Shown: positions 43,617-52,373, numbered from the stretch's first letter. The stretch is 64,000 nt of DNA from an uncultured Bryobacteraceae bacterium (GCA_938027685.1 CALJAM010000015.1:36482-100481), one strand, 5' to 3'. Numbers and translations are program-made. Notes: generated by a model not told the origin, from the sequence alone.

Positions 43617-44975
43617 ATGCTGGACTACTATCGCGAGCACCAGAACGAGTTCCTCGAAGGATTGAAGAATTGGCTGCGGATTCCTTCCATCAGCACGCTG
43701 CCCGAGCATGCACAGGATGTGCGTCGCGCAGCGGAGTTCCTGCGCGATGCCCTGGCGGCCGCGGGCCTGCATAACGTCGAAATGATCGAAGGACGAGGAC
43801 ACCCGCTGGTCTATGCCGAATGGCTTGGCGCGCCGGGCAAACCCACGCTGCTGCTCTACGGACATTACGACGTGCAGCCGCCCGACCCGCTCGAGGAATG
43901 GAAATCGCCTCCCTTCGAGCCTGAGATTCGCGACTCGAACTTGTACGCCCGGGGCGCCTCCGACGACAAGGGGCAGACCTGGATCCTGGTGAAGGCCGTC
44001 GAGGGCTGGCTGAAAACGCATGGGCGGCTACCCGTGAACGTGCGCTTTCTGGTCGAAGGGGAGGAGGAATCCGGCGGCGGTCACATTACGGCTTACGTCT
44101 CGTCGCGTCCGCCGCAACTGGCCGCCGACGCCGCCGTTATCTGCGATACGGAGATGTTCGCTCCGGGCCTGCCGACCATCTGCGTGGGCCTACGCGGCAT
44201 TGTCTACGCGGAAATCGAGGTGCAGGGCGCGCGGCGCGACCTGCACTCCGGGCTTTATGGAGGCGCGGCGCCCAATCCCTTACAGGCCGTGGCGGAAATC
44301 ATTTGCGCCCTCAAGGACCGGGACGGGCGCATCCACATTCCCGGCTTTTACGACCGGGTCCGTCCGCCCAGTGCGAAAGAAAAGGAGGCCTGGCGGCGTC
44401 TTCCCTTCGATGAAAGGCGCTACCGCGAGGAGGAACTCGGAGTGCCGGAACTGGTCGGCGAACCGGGCTACAGCGTGTTCGAACGCACCTGGGCCCGCCC
44501 GACTTTCGAGGTTCACGGCATCCGCGGCGGCTTCACGGGTGAGGGCGCAAAGACGGTCATCCCAGCGCGCGCCGCGGCGAAGGTGAGCATGCGCCTGGTG
44601 GCCGATCAGGACCCCCAGGAAGCCGCCGAACAGCTCCGGCAGGCGGTCGCGGCGGTGTGCCCGCGAGGCGTTCGCGCGGAGGTTCGCATCCTGCATTGGG
44701 CGGGGCCATCTCTGGTGGATCCCGACAACCCCTTCGTCAGGGCCGCAGCGGAAGCGCTGAAAGAAACGTTCGGCGAAGAGACCGTCTTCGTCCGCTCCGG
44801 CGGCTCCATCCCCATCGTCGGGGTGTTCCAGCAGCATCTGGGGATCCCCAGCGTGCTGATGGGCTTCGGACTGCCGGACGATAACCTACATGCGCCCAAC
44901 GAGAAATTCCACGTGCCCAACCTCTGGCGCGGCATCGAGGCCGTCGCCCGCTTCCTGGCGAAAGCGGGGGAATGA
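43617..44975 (+). CDS. M20-family zinc dipeptidase/aminoacylase
   Basis: The 452-residue M20 peptidase has a metal-binding core: LLYGHYDVQPPDP (His), YARGASDDKGQTWILVKAVE (bridging Asp), LVEGEEESGGGH (catalytic and metal Glu) and CDTEMFAPG (Asp), plus a C-terminal His in LHAPNEKFHVPN. A dimerisation lid domain covers about 200-340 (QGARRDLHSGLYGGAAPNPL). Activity as a dipeptidase is expected. The gene lies nine bases after cruF and is followed by the ATPase/nuclease pair. Confidence 0.93.
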   Translation: MLDYYREHQNEFLEGLKNWLRIPSISTLPEHAQDVRRAAEFLRDALAAAGLHNVEMIEGRGHPLVYAEWLGAPGKPTLLLYGHYDVQPPDPLEEWKSPPFEPEIRDSNLYARGASDDKGQTWILVKAVEGWLKTHGRLPVNVRFLVEGEEESGGGHITAYVSSRPPQLAADAAVICDTEMFAPGLPTICVGLRGIVYAEIEVQGARRDLHSGLYGGAAPNPLQAVAEIICALKDRDGRIHIPGFYDRVRPPSAKEKEAWRRLPFDERRYREEELGVPELVGEPGYSVFERTWARPTFEVHGIRGGFTGEGAKTVIPARAAAKVSMRLVADQDPQEAAEQLRQAVAAVCPRGVRAEVRILHWAGPSLVDPDNPFVRAAAEALKETFGEETVFVRSGGSIPIVGVFQQHLGIPSVLMGFGLPDDNLHAPNEKFHVPNLWRGIEAVARFLAKAGE

Positions 44976-44984
44976 AAGGGAGCG

Positions 44985-44990
44985 TATAAT
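44985..44990 (+). promoter_or_regulatory. TATAAT -10 box upstream of the ATPase-nuclease pair
   Basis: A perfect TATAAT lies 46 bases before ATG 45037, just after the M20 gene stop. No strong -35 is seen. It suggests the pair is transcribed on its own. Confidence 0.5.
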
Positions 44991-45036
44991 CGAGGCATAG
45001 CCTGCCGGGCATTACCCAAGGCCGGAGGTATTTCCG

Positions 45037-46458
45037 ATGTTGACTATCTCCGTGCGTGATTTTGGCCCGATCCGAGAAGGTAGTCTCGCCCTGCGACCGC
45101 TGACGGTTCTCATCGGGCCGAACAACGCAGGGAAGTCTTACCTCGCTACGCTCCTATACGCCCTAACGCGGGCCCTGGGAGCGCCCGCTATGGATCCGGG
45201 AAGGCTCCCAGCCCTTTCATTTGCGGTCGAGCCCAAGGTTCGTTCTCAGTTCTCGCAAAGCGCCTTGATCGAACTTCGCCGGCAGATCGGCCAACGAGAA
45301 ACGCTTTCATTCGAAGACCTCCCGGGAGAAGTCAAGGAACGACTACCCTCGGTGATCTCGGAAATTCTGGAGGAAAGCGCCGCGCGCGCCAGCCGCGAGA
45401 TCCAGCGCTGCTTTGGGAGTACGACTGAGCAGCTCCGCAGGGAGACGGGCAGCGAGCGCTTCGAAGTGGTCTTACGCCAACAGCGGCCGGAAGGGCAGCT
45501 CACGCTTACTTCCTGCGTCGACGGACTGAAATGGGCCGCACCACACTTGGATCTTTCCGAGTTGCAACTGACGATAGAGGATCTTTACCACTGGTCGCGC
45601 GACCCGGACCTTCCCTCAGAGCTTATCTTCTCGCTGTTCCTGCGAGAGGTTATCCGCGCAATCTTCCCCTTGCTCCTCACGCGAGCACATTATTTTCCTG
45701 CGGCCCGTTCGGGCATCCTGCAAGCGCATAAAGCGCTGGTTAGCTTTATGCTGAGCCGCCTCCCCCTGGTCGGCGTGGCCCCGAGGGAAATCCCTCCGTT
45801 GACAGGCGTGGTCGCGGACTTCATCGCCAATCTTCTGACTTTGCAGCCGAGGCAGGTCGCTTTTCCGCCGTCAGCGACAGCCCACTTTTTGGAAAGCAAG
45901 CTTTGCCACGGCACGATCGACATCGGCGCGGCGGCGCAGCCGTGGGAGTACCCGGAAATTCTTTACCAAGCTGGAAGCCGAAAGTTCGAGCTTCACCAGA
46001 CATCGTCCCTGGTCTCTGAGGTCGCCCCAATCGTGTTGTTGCTCAAGCACAATGTCCGCCAGGGGGATCTAATGGTCATCGAGGAACCCGAGGCGCACTT
46101 ACACCCCGAGGGTCAACGCATCATGGCGCGTGCCTTGGTTAAGCTGGTGCGAACCGGCGTCCAGCTTATCATTACCACGCACAGCGACTACCTTCTCCAT
46201 CAGTTGAGCAACCTGGTGCAGCTCGCCCGCGTTGGGGATAAAGCAAAGCAGCTGGGGTACGGCGAGGACGAATTCCTGCGAGCGGAGGAGGTGACCGTAG
46301 CCTTGTTCCACTACGCAAAGGGAGATGACGGCAGCGCAATCGAAGAGCTTCGAGTTACGGAAGAGGAAGGCATCCCGCAAGACGAATTTGTGCGGATCGC
46401 TGAGGCTATTTACGACGAAAGCGTCGCCATCGAGGTACCCGGGCCGCAATCCGTATGA
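45037..46458 (+). CDS. OLD/SMC-like AAA (ABC-type) ATPase
   Basis: The 473-residue protein has an ABC-type ATPase core of the kind found in OLD, RloA and similar accessory ATPases. It opens with LTISVRDFGPIREG and the Walker A GPNNAGKSY (27-35). A long helical insertion (about 55-300) follows. The conserved SSLVSEVAPIVLLLKH stands in the ABC signature position, Walker B reads LMVIEEPEAHLHPEG (about 346-360), and ITTHSDYLLHQL (about 379-390) supplies the switch His. No TOPRIM domain is fused. The ATG at 45037 has a GGAGG site. Its stop overlaps the next gene as ATGA, so the two proteins are probably partners. A defence function is inferred. Confidence 0.88.
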   Translation: MLTISVRDFGPIREGSLALRPLTVLIGPNNAGKSYLATLLYALTRALGAPAMDPGRLPALSFAVEPKVRSQFSQSALIELRRQIGQRETLSFEDLPGEVKERLPSVISEILEESAARASREIQRCFGSTTEQLRRETGSERFEVVLRQQRPEGQLTLTSCVDGLKWAAPHLDLSELQLTIEDLYHWSRDPDLPSELIFSLFLREVIRAIFPLLLTRAHYFPAARSGILQAHKALVSFMLSRLPLVGVAPREIPPLTGVVADFIANLLTLQPRQVAFPPSATAHFLESKLCHGTIDIGAAAQPWEYPEILYQAGSRKFELHQTSSLVSEVAPIVLLLKHNVRQGDLMVIEEPEAHLHPEGQRIMARALVKLVRTGVQLIITTHSDYLLHQLSNLVQLARVGDKAKQLGYGEDEFLRAEEVTVALFHYAKGDDGSAIEELRVTEEEGIPQDEFVRIAEAIYDESVAIEVPGPQSV

Positions 46459-46967
46459 ACTTCCACCTAGACTTGAGAAAAAAGGCAGGTTCGGCCGCCC
46501 TTGAAGAGAAGGTTACAGTAATTGCTCGGGGCCACTGCCGCTTCGACGTTGAGGATGCCGGCACTCCGAGGACTATCTTAGATTGCGACAAAGAGCCGGT
46601 CCGAAAATGGAGTGAAGAAGCGGCTATGAGTAAAGAATTGAGTACGAGTGAAAAATCGAGCAAGCCTCGCTGTGATTTTCTGGTTTTCGCCGGCCAGTCT
46701 CGTCTGACAGTGGTGGCGGTGGAGATGAAGGGCAGATCTCCCGACGCGAGGGAGGCGGCGGCCCAGTTACAGGCAGGCGCACGATTGGCGGATCAACTCG
46801 CCCAATCGGTCGATGTCGACAAGTTCGTTGCCTTACTGCTGCACCAGGGCATGAAGCACACGGCCCAACTACAGGTCTTGGGAAACTCGCGCGTGACCTT
46901 TCGCGGGCGCAAGTACCTCATCGTTCAGAAGCGCTGCGGGACCATTTGGCGGCAGCTGCCGTGGTGA
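46455..46967 (+). CDS. Small protein with PD-(D/E)XK-like nuclease motif, ATPase partner
   Basis: The 170-residue protein carries PRCDFLVFAGQSRLTVVAVE (71-90) followed by MKG, so D74, E90 and K92 are spaced like the D...ExK core of restriction-type nucleases. Next comes a helix with AAAQLQAGARLADQ, as in many PD-(D/E)XK folds. The 60 bases 46621-46680 contain 26 G+C (43%), far below the surroundings. The start at ATG 46455 overlaps the ATPase stop. No named family is recognised with certainty. The best reading is the effector of a two-gene ATPase-nuclease module. Confidence 0.7.
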   Translation: MNFHLDLRKKAGSAALEEKVTVIARGHCRFDVEDAGTPRTILDCDKEPVRKWSEEAAMSKELSTSEKSSKPRCDFLVFAGQSRLTVVAVEMKGRSPDAREAAAQLQAGARLADQLAQSVDVDKFVALLLHQGMKHTAQLQVLGNSRVTFRGRKYLIVQKRCGTIWRQLPW

Positions 46968-48046
46968 GCGAATATTCCCAGCGGCTCGAACGAATCGCCG
47001 CCGAGCTCAGACGGTCCAGATTGGATGCGTTAATCGTAACCGCACCGCCCAATATCCGCTACCTGAGCGGGTTCACGGGCAGCAATGCCGTCCTGCTGGT
47101 GCCGGCGGACGGCGAAGCCGTGCTCTACACGGATCCGCGCTATGAAATACAGGCCGACGAAGAGGTCAGCTGTGCCGTCAAGGTCAGCAGGAAACCTTTG
47201 CTCAAAGCGGTAGCCGCCGACCTGGCCCGGCGGCGTTCGCTGCGACGTATTGGCTTTGAGTCCGGGCGCATCCGTTACGCCGATTACTTGAGCTTACGTG
47301 AGGCCCTCCCCGCTTCCCGGGCGCTAGAGCCGCAAACAGATCTGATCGAGCGCCTGCGCATGGTGAAGTCCGATGCAGAGGTGGAGGCCATCCGGCGATC
47401 GATGGCCATCGCCGCCGAAGCCTGCCAAAAGGTGATGGCCTCGCTCCGTCCGCCTGCGCGCGAGGCGGAGGTCGCCGCCGAGCTGGACTGCCAGATGCGC
47501 CGGCTGGGGGCTGAAAAGTCGGCCTTCGAGACCATCGTGCTGTTCGGCGAACACGCCGCCCTCCCCCACGGCAGGCCCGGACCCCGTGCGCTGAGGCAGG
47601 GCGAGTTGGTATTGGTAGATGTTGGGGCTGTCCTCGAAGGCTATGCGAGTGACATGACGCGCATGGCCGTCGCGGGGCAACCCAACGAGCGGCTGCGCCG
47701 GCTTTACCGAGTCTTGCTTGAGGCGCAACGCGCCGCGCTCGAAGAGCTCCGGCCCGGCGTCAGGGCCGGGATGGTGGACCGAGCCGCCCGGCGCGTGCTC
47801 GAGCGGCACGGCCTCGCCGATTGCTTTGTGCATTCGACCGGCCACGGCCTCGGTCTCGAGGTGCACGAAGCCCCGAGGCTGGGCAAGGGTGAAAACCTGC
47901 GGCTGAGGGCCGGCATGGTGATTACCGTCGAACCCGGCATCTATGTCGAGGGCTGGGGCGGCCTGCGGGTCGAGGACACGGTTGTGGTAACCTCGAACGG
48001 GTGCGAGATTCTAACGCCGCTGGGCAAGGAGCTGATCGTGTTGTGA
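46961..48046 (+). CDS. M24-family Xaa-Pro peptidase
   Basis: The product of about 361 residues has the creatinase-like N-terminal domain (about 1-125, with TAPPNIRYLSGFTGSNAVLL) and the pita-bread catalytic domain. The metal ligands are visible in LVDVGAVLEGYASDMTRMAV (two Asp), HSTGHGLGLEVHE (His), ITVEPGIYVEGWGGLRVEDT (two Glu). Xaa-Pro aminopeptidase (PepQ/PepP-like) activity is expected. The start is probably GTG 46961 or 46964, the latter overlapping the upstream stop as GTGA; a TTG at 46946 is also possible. Confidence 0.92.
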   Translation: MVSEYSQRLERIAAELRRSRLDALIVTAPPNIRYLSGFTGSNAVLLVPADGEAVLYTDPRYEIQADEEVSCAVKVSRKPLLKAVAADLARRRSLRRIGFESGRIRYADYLSLREALPASRALEPQTDLIERLRMVKSDAEVEAIRRSMAIAAEACQKVMASLRPPAREAEVAAELDCQMRRLGAEKSAFETIVLFGEHAALPHGRPGPRALRQGELVLVDVGAVLEGYASDMTRMAVAGQPNERLRRLYRVLLEAQRAALEELRPGVRAGMVDRAARRVLERHGLADCFVHSTGHGLGLEVHEAPRLGKGENLRLRAGMVITVEPGIYVEGWGGLRVEDTVVVTSNGCEILTPLGKELIVL

Positions 48047-48086
48047 GCGGGCCCCGGGTAGAATCCGAGGCCGCGTGAGACCTCTC

Positions 48087-48608
48087 ATGACGATCGAGGA
48101 AATCCGCGAACTTATCAAAGTGGTCGCCGAGACCGGCATCAGCGAACTGGAGGTGCAACGCGGGGAGAATCGCGTGCGCATACGGCGCACTCCCGAGATC
48201 AACGCCCACAACATCACTCTGCCCGCGTCGTTTACTGCCGCCGCTGCGGCGCCTGTTCCCGCTGCGGCGCCGCCCGCCGAAGTGGCGACGTCTCCGCCCG
48301 CTTCCGCGGCCCCGCCCGTTCCGGCCGCGCCCACCGCGGGCTCCGTCGAGGCAGCCGCAGACGCCTCGTTGGTCTACGTGAAGTCCCCGATCGTGGGAAC
48401 CTTCTATGAGGCGCCGGCGCCTGGCGCGCCGCCCTTCGTCCAGGTGGGAGACACGGTTCGGCCCGGCCAGGTGCTTTGCATCATCGAGTCCATGAAGCTG
48501 ATGAACGAAATCGAGGCCGAGGTAGCCGGCGTCATCGTCAGCCGCTTCGTCCAGAACGCCCAGCCGGTCGAATACGGCGAGGCCTTGTTCGCCATTCGGC
48601 CCCTCTGA
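48087..48608 (+). CDS. accB: Biotin carboxyl carrier protein of acetyl-CoA carboxylase
   Basis: AccB carries the biotin that shuttles CO2 between AccC and the carboxyltransferase in fatty acid synthesis. The product of 173 residues starts [20 protein letters not shown], followed by an Ala/Pro-rich swinging linker (about 45-90) and the biotinyl domain (about 95-173). The biotinylation site is K137 in [15 protein letters not shown], and the family 'thumb' sequence [13 protein letters not shown] is present. I prefer ATG 48087; a GTG at 48075 is in frame, and a TAGAAT box at 48059-48064 precedes it. It is followed six bases on by accC. Confidence 0.95.
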   Translation: MTIEEIRELIKVVAETGISELEVQRGENRVRIRRTPEINAHNITLPASFTAAAAAPVPAAAPPAEVATSPPASAAPPVPAAPTAGSVEAAADASLVYVKSPIVGTFYEAPAPGAPPFVQVGDTVRPGQVLCIIESMKLMNEIEAEVAGVIVSRFVQNAQPVEYGEALFAIRPL

Positions 48609-48613
48609 CGCCG

Positions 48614-49984
48614 ATGTTCCGTAAGGTGCTCGTTGCCAACCGGGGCGAAATTGCCCTTCGCGTAATCTGCGCCTGCAAGGAGCTGGGCATCCCGACGGTC
48701 GCGGTTTACTCGGAAGCGGACCGCCACAGTCTTCACGTCCGCTTTGCCGACGAAGCCATCTGCATCGGCCCTGCCAAGAGCGCGCTCAGCTACCTGGACT
48801 TCACCAAGATCATCAGCGCAGCCGAGATTACGGACGCCGACGCCATTCACCCGGGCTACGGTTTCCTCAGTGAGAACGCGGACTTTGCCGAGGTGTGCCA
48901 AGCCTGCGGCATCAAGTTTATCGGGCCGAGCCCGGAAGTCATCCGTCTGATGGGTCTTAAGGAGCGCGCCCGCGCTGCCATGCGTGACGCAGGCGTCCCG
49001 GTGCTGCCCGGCTCCGACGGCGTGCTCAAATCGGCCGAGCAGGCGCTCGAGGTGGCTGCCGCCATCGGGTACCCGGTCATCCTGAAGGCTTCCGCGGGAG
49101 GCGGCGGGCGCGGCATGCGCATCGTTACGAACCCTGACGAACTGCCCTCCTTGTTCGCGCAGGCTCAGTCGGAGGCGGCGGCCGCCTTCGATTGTCCGGA
49201 TCTGTACTTGGAAAAGTTCATCCGCTCGCCGCGCCACATCGAATTCCAGATCCTGGCCGACGAGCACGGCGCCGTCGAAGTGCTGGGCGAGCGCGAATGC
49301 ACCATCCAGCGCCGACACCAGAAGCTGATCGAGGAAGCGCCGTCGCCGGTCCTGCCAAGCGCAGAACGGGAACGCATCTCTGAGGCCCTGCGTCACGCCA
49401 TGCGCGCCGTGGGCTACACGAATGCGGGTACCGTCGAGTTCCTCATGGACGAGGACGGCCGACTTTATTTCATCGAAGTCAACGCGCGCGTGCAGGTCGA
49501 GCACCCGGTGACGGAGTTGGTGACAGGCGTGGATATCGTCAAGACGCAGATCCTGATTGCGGCAGGCCACAGGCTGGAAGAGCTTCTGCCCTCGCCCATC
49601 CCGATTCGCGGCCACGCTATCGAGTGCCGCATCAACGCCGAGCACCCGGAAACCTTCGCTCCTTCGCCCGGACGGATCACGGCGCTGAATCTGCCGGGCA
49701 GCATCGGGGTGAGGGTCGACACGGCCGCCTATGCCGAGTGCGTCATCCCGCCGTACTACGATTCGTTGGTCGCCAAGCTGATCACGCACGGGCGGGATCG
49801 GGAGGAAGCGATCGCGCGCATGCGCCGCGCCCTTGAGATGTTCGTCATCGAAGGGATCCACACGACGATTCCGCTGCACCAGCGCATCCTGAGCGATCCG
49901 GATTTCATCGCCGGGCGATTCGACACCAACTTCATCAAGCGCTTCCAGGCGCCCGTGACGCAGCCCGCCGGCAGCGCGCGCTGA
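48614..49984 (+). CDS. accC: Biotin carboxylase subunit of acetyl-CoA carboxylase
   Basis: AccC uses ATP and bicarbonate to carboxylate biotin on AccB. The 456-residue protein begins [20 protein letters not shown] and has the ATP-grasp loop [14 protein letters not shown], the [18 protein letters not shown] stretch, [14 protein letters not shown] and the C-terminal [17 protein letters not shown]. All match the canonical enzyme. The ATG at 48614 agrees with the family start; a longer in-frame reading to 48476 lies inside accB. The pair forms a classical accBC operon. Confidence 0.96.
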   Translation: MFRKVLVANRGEIALRVICACKELGIPTVAVYSEADRHSLHVRFADEAICIGPAKSALSYLDFTKIISAAEITDADAIHPGYGFLSENADFAEVCQACGIKFIGPSPEVIRLMGLKERARAAMRDAGVPVLPGSDGVLKSAEQALEVAAAIGYPVILKASAGGGGRGMRIVTNPDELPSLFAQAQSEAAAAFDCPDLYLEKFIRSPRHIEFQILADEHGAVEVLGERECTIQRRHQKLIEEAPSPVLPSAERERISEALRHAMRAVGYTNAGTVEFLMDEDGRLYFIEVNARVQVEHPVTELVTGVDIVKTQILIAAGHRLEELLPSPIPIRGHAIECRINAEHPETFAPSPGRITALNLPGSIGVRVDTAAYAECVIPPYYDSLVAKLITHGRDREEAIARMRRALEMFVIEGIHTTIPLHQRILSDPDFIAGRFDTNFIKRFQAPVTQPAGSAR

Positions 49985-50013
49985 AGCCCTGGCGGCAGGT
50001 CGCGGGCCCGCGC

Positions 50014-50019
50014 TACATT
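50014..50019 (+). promoter_or_regulatory. TACATT -10 box seven bases before the BON-protein start
   Basis: TACATT ends seven bases upstream of GTG 50027, the same geometry as at the phytoene synthase gene, consistent with a leaderless transcript. No -35 is evident. Confidence 0.4.
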
Positions 50020-50026
50020 GATAACC

Positions 50027-50317
50027 GTGCGGATCCTAGCTCTGGCGCTCGTGCTGGTCCTGGCGGCTGCCGCAGCGGCGGCCTCCCAGCAGGCCAGCTC
50101 CGACGACGAGATCTACGATCAGGTCCGGCGCCGCCTGGCCAACGACCCCGACGTCAAAGGGGCAGCCATCGAGGTGGAGGTTCGCGAAGGCGTGGTGACC
50201 CTACGGGGAAAGGTGCGCGAGGAGAAGCATAAAATCAAGGCGGAGCGCATCACGCGCAAGGTCAAGGGCGTCAGGAAGGTCATCAACGAACTGCGCGTGG
50301 GCATAGCGATCGAATAA
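50027..50317 (+). CDS. Secreted/periplasmic single BON-domain protein
   Basis: The product of about 96 residues has a signal peptide (RILALALVLVLAAAAAAAS) followed by one BON domain: DDEIYDQVRRRLANDPDVKG, IEVEVREGVVTLRGKVREE and VKGVRKVINELRV with the conserved central Gly. BON domains bind phospholipids or partner proteins and occur in OsmY-like stress proteins. I prefer GTG 50027; a TTG at 50018 is in frame. The gene follows accC but probably has its own promoter. Confidence 0.88.
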   Translation: MRILALALVLVLAAAAAAASQQASSDDEIYDQVRRRLANDPDVKGAAIEVEVREGVVTLRGKVREEKHKIKAERITRKVKGVRKVINELRVGIAIE

Positions 50318-50344
50318 AGAAACCGCACGGCGCACCGCGTCGCC

Positions 50345-51082
50345 TCAGTAACCCACCGCGAGGCGCTCGGCCAAAACGCGGGGCAGACCCGCGCGCAGAA
50401 TTTTGGCCTGCGCTACTTCGACCGGATAGGTGCAACGCCGCAGCTCTACGCAGCCTGCGTCGACATCGTAAATCGCATAGGCGGCGCGGGGGTCGCCGTC
50501 GCGCGGTTGTCCTACCGAGCCGGGATTGATCAGGTAGTGGTGGCGTGGGTCGAGCTCCAGCACGAGGCGAGTTTCTCCGGAGGGTACGGCCCTGATCGCT
50601 CGCGCCGCGGCGTACGAGAGCTCGAAACCGCCCTGATAATGCGTGTGCCCGAAAAAGATCGTTCTGCAGCGGAGCCAGGGACGGATGTCTCGCGGCACCA
50701 TTTCGAACAGGTACTCGTCCTCGTCCGCCGGGTGGCCGTGGACGAGTTGGAAATCCTCCATCTCGAGCGGGCCGCGCGGCAGGTTGCGTAGGTAGGCATG
50801 ATTTTCGGGGGTGAGAAGCGACGCCGTCCACTCGGCGGCCTGGCGCGCCGCCTCGTTGAACCATTCCAGGCTGGCGAGCCCCACCGCAGCTTTGTCGTGG
50901 TTGCCGCGCACCACGGCCGCCAGATGGGCGCGCGCCCACTGGACGACGCGATTGGGGTCGGCGCCGTAACCGACCAGATCCCCGAGGCAGAGGATCGCGT
51001 CGTACTCACCTCCGGCTTCGCGCAAAACGGCCTCGAGCGCCTCCCAGTTGGCGTGAATGTCGCTCAGGATCAGGTAGCGCAC
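50345..51082 (-). CDS. Metallophosphoesterase, YfcE/MPP-type (predicted phosphodiesterase)
   Basis: The product of about 245 residues is a compact calcineurin-like phosphoesterase. It begins VRYLILSDIHANWEALEAVL (DxH), then CLGDLVGYGADP (GDxxxxG), VVRGNHDKA (GNHD), VHGHP and FFGHTHYQG (GHTH), all metal-ligand motifs intact. Such proteins hydrolyse phosphodiesters; the substrate is unknown. GTG 51082 fits the family start and overlaps the preceding metallophosphoesterase gene by 13 bp. Confidence 0.9.
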   Translation of the reverse strand: MRYLILSDIHANWEALEAVLREAGGEYDAILCLGDLVGYGADPNRVVQWARAHLAAVVRGNHDKAAVGLASLEWFNEAARQAAEWTASLLTPENHAYLRNLPRGPLEMEDFQLVHGHPADEDEYLFEMVPRDIRPWLRCRTIFFGHTHYQGGFELSYAAARAIRAVPSGETRLVLELDPRHHYLINPGSVGQPRDGDPRAAYAIYDVDAGCVELRRCTYPVEVAQAKILRAGLPRVLAERLAVGY

Positions 51083-52245
51083 CGACCCTCGTGCTCCCTT
51101 GCGTGCGCTTCGCCTGTCAGCCGGCGCAGCCGCAGGCATACAATCTCAGGCGGCGCGCCCAGCCGCAGGGGAATTCCCACGGTGCCGAGGCCGCGGCTTA
51201 CGAAAAGCGCGGACCGCGCGCTGCGATAAAGACCGTACACATAGGGCGTCCAAAAGCGCGCCACGTTCAGGTGCTCGCCCAGGATCTCCACGTTGACCTG
51301 CCCGCCGTGCGTGTGCCCCGCAAGAACGAGATCAAACCCGAGCTCGGCCGCCACCGGAAAAACGTCGGGATTGTGCGAAAGCAACAGATTGAGGGCGCTG
51401 CGCCGCAGCAACTTCCCGACGCCCCGCAGGTATGGTTCGCCCCTTCGCTGGTAATCCACCCCCGCGACATTGAGGGTGGCGTCGCCGAACCGCAGCTCCC
51501 GGCAGTCCTTGCGCAGGAAGATCAGTCCCCGTTGCGCCCCCAGGCGCGTCGCCAGGCCCTCCACGCCCGCGTAAATTTCGTGGTTTCCGTGACAGCCCAG
51601 GATGCCAGCCTCCGCCTGCAGCCTGCCAAGCTCTCTGAGACAGGCCTCCAGGGGACCGCGACGTGCGCTGATCAGATCGCCGGTGACGACGGCCAGATGC
51701 GGTCGGAATTCATTGGCCATGTCCACCGCGCGGGCCAGTTCCGCCTCCCCCAAAAAGGGACCAAGGTGGATGTCGGTGAGCTGTACGATGCGCAAGCCCT
51801 CCAGATCCCCCGGCAGCCCGGGGACCGGCAGGTCCACCTCCACCGCACGCGCATTCAGCCGCTCGATCAGGATCCCCACGGCGAAAGCCGCCGGCGGGGC
51901 GGAGGCGAAGGCCCCCGCAGCCGCGCGCAAGAACGCTCTGCGTCCGGGATTCCACCGCGCCGACCGTCGCCACAACGCGTGCAGGCCGGCCGCTACCAGT
52001 GCGCCGCTAGCCACCAACGGCGCGCTGCCTCTCAGCCATTCGAGCCACGCCCAGTGCGGCCACCACGGAGTGCCGCGCAGAGGCGTCAGCAGCAGGCCGG
52101 CAGCAATCCAGACGGCGACCGCCCGAAGAGCCGCGCCGGCCAAGGGCCCTCTCGTCCGACGCGCCCATGCCACCAGTGGGCGCAGCGCCGCCAGCCCCAC
52201 GCAACCGGCTACGATCTCGGGCAGCCATGACCAAAAGCGATCCAT
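51070..52245 (-). CDS. Membrane-anchored metallophosphoesterase (YkuE-like)
   Basis: The 391-residue protein has an N-terminal region with three to four hydrophobic segments (about 5-135) followed by a calcineurin-like domain (about 150-375). Motifs are LRIVQLTDIHLGPFL, AVVTGDLIS, GCHGNHEIYAGV and LVLAGHTHGGQVNV. This is the YkuE-type layout with an outward-facing phosphoesterase that may act on lipids or UDP-sugars. The start is ATG 52245, about 45 bp after a TACAAT box at 52289-52294 on the minus strand. The downstream YfcE-type gene overlaps it. Confidence 0.9.
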   Translation of the reverse strand: MDRFWSWLPEIVAGCVGLAALRPLVAWARRTRGPLAGAALRAVAVWIAAGLLLTPLRGTPWWPHWAWLEWLRGSAPLVASGALVAAGLHALWRRSARWNPGRRAFLRAAAGAFASAPPAAFAVGILIERLNARAVEVDLPVPGLPGDLEGLRIVQLTDIHLGPFLGEAELARAVDMANEFRPHLAVVTGDLISARRGPLEACLRELGRLQAEAGILGCHGNHEIYAGVEGLATRLGAQRGLIFLRKDCRELRFGDATLNVAGVDYQRRGEPYLRGVGKLLRRSALNLLLSHNPDVFPVAAELGFDLVLAGHTHGGQVNVEILGEHLNVARFWTPYVYGLYRSARSALFVSRGLGTVGIPLRLGAPPEIVCLRLRRLTGEAHAREHEGRCAT

Positions 52246-52288
52246 CGGGTGGAGCGGAGCCAGCCAGGGCCCTTCCTCTCAAAACTCA

Positions 52289-52294
52289 ATTGTA
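52289..52294 (-). promoter_or_regulatory. TACAAT -10 box upstream of the YkuE-like gene
   Basis: On the minus strand TACAAT precedes ATG 52245 by about 43 bases. The -35 region is weak. Confidence 0.35.
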
Positions 52295-52332
52295 AGGGGA
52301 CGATGGCGAGGCTCCGTACAGCGCCCGCAAGT

Positions 52333-52366
52333 TGCGGAGCCGGAGCACGGCCGCTCCGACTCCGCA
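52333..52366 (-). terminator. 34-nt near-perfect hairpin downstream of the Zn-finger gene
   Basis: A 14-bp stem (52333-52346 with 52353-52366, one G-U pair on the minus strand) closes a 6-nt loop. It starts eight bases past the Zn-finger gene stop at 52374. There is no T-tract, so it may be a 3'-end stabiliser or a U-tract-independent terminator. Confidence 0.5.
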
Positions 52367-52373
52367 GCCTATG

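Noticed and set aside
42524..43774. 416-codon plus-strand frame spanning the second crtI and cruF
   Set aside because: It is out of frame with both real genes, Arg/Pro/Ser-rich throughout, and shows no conserved domain.
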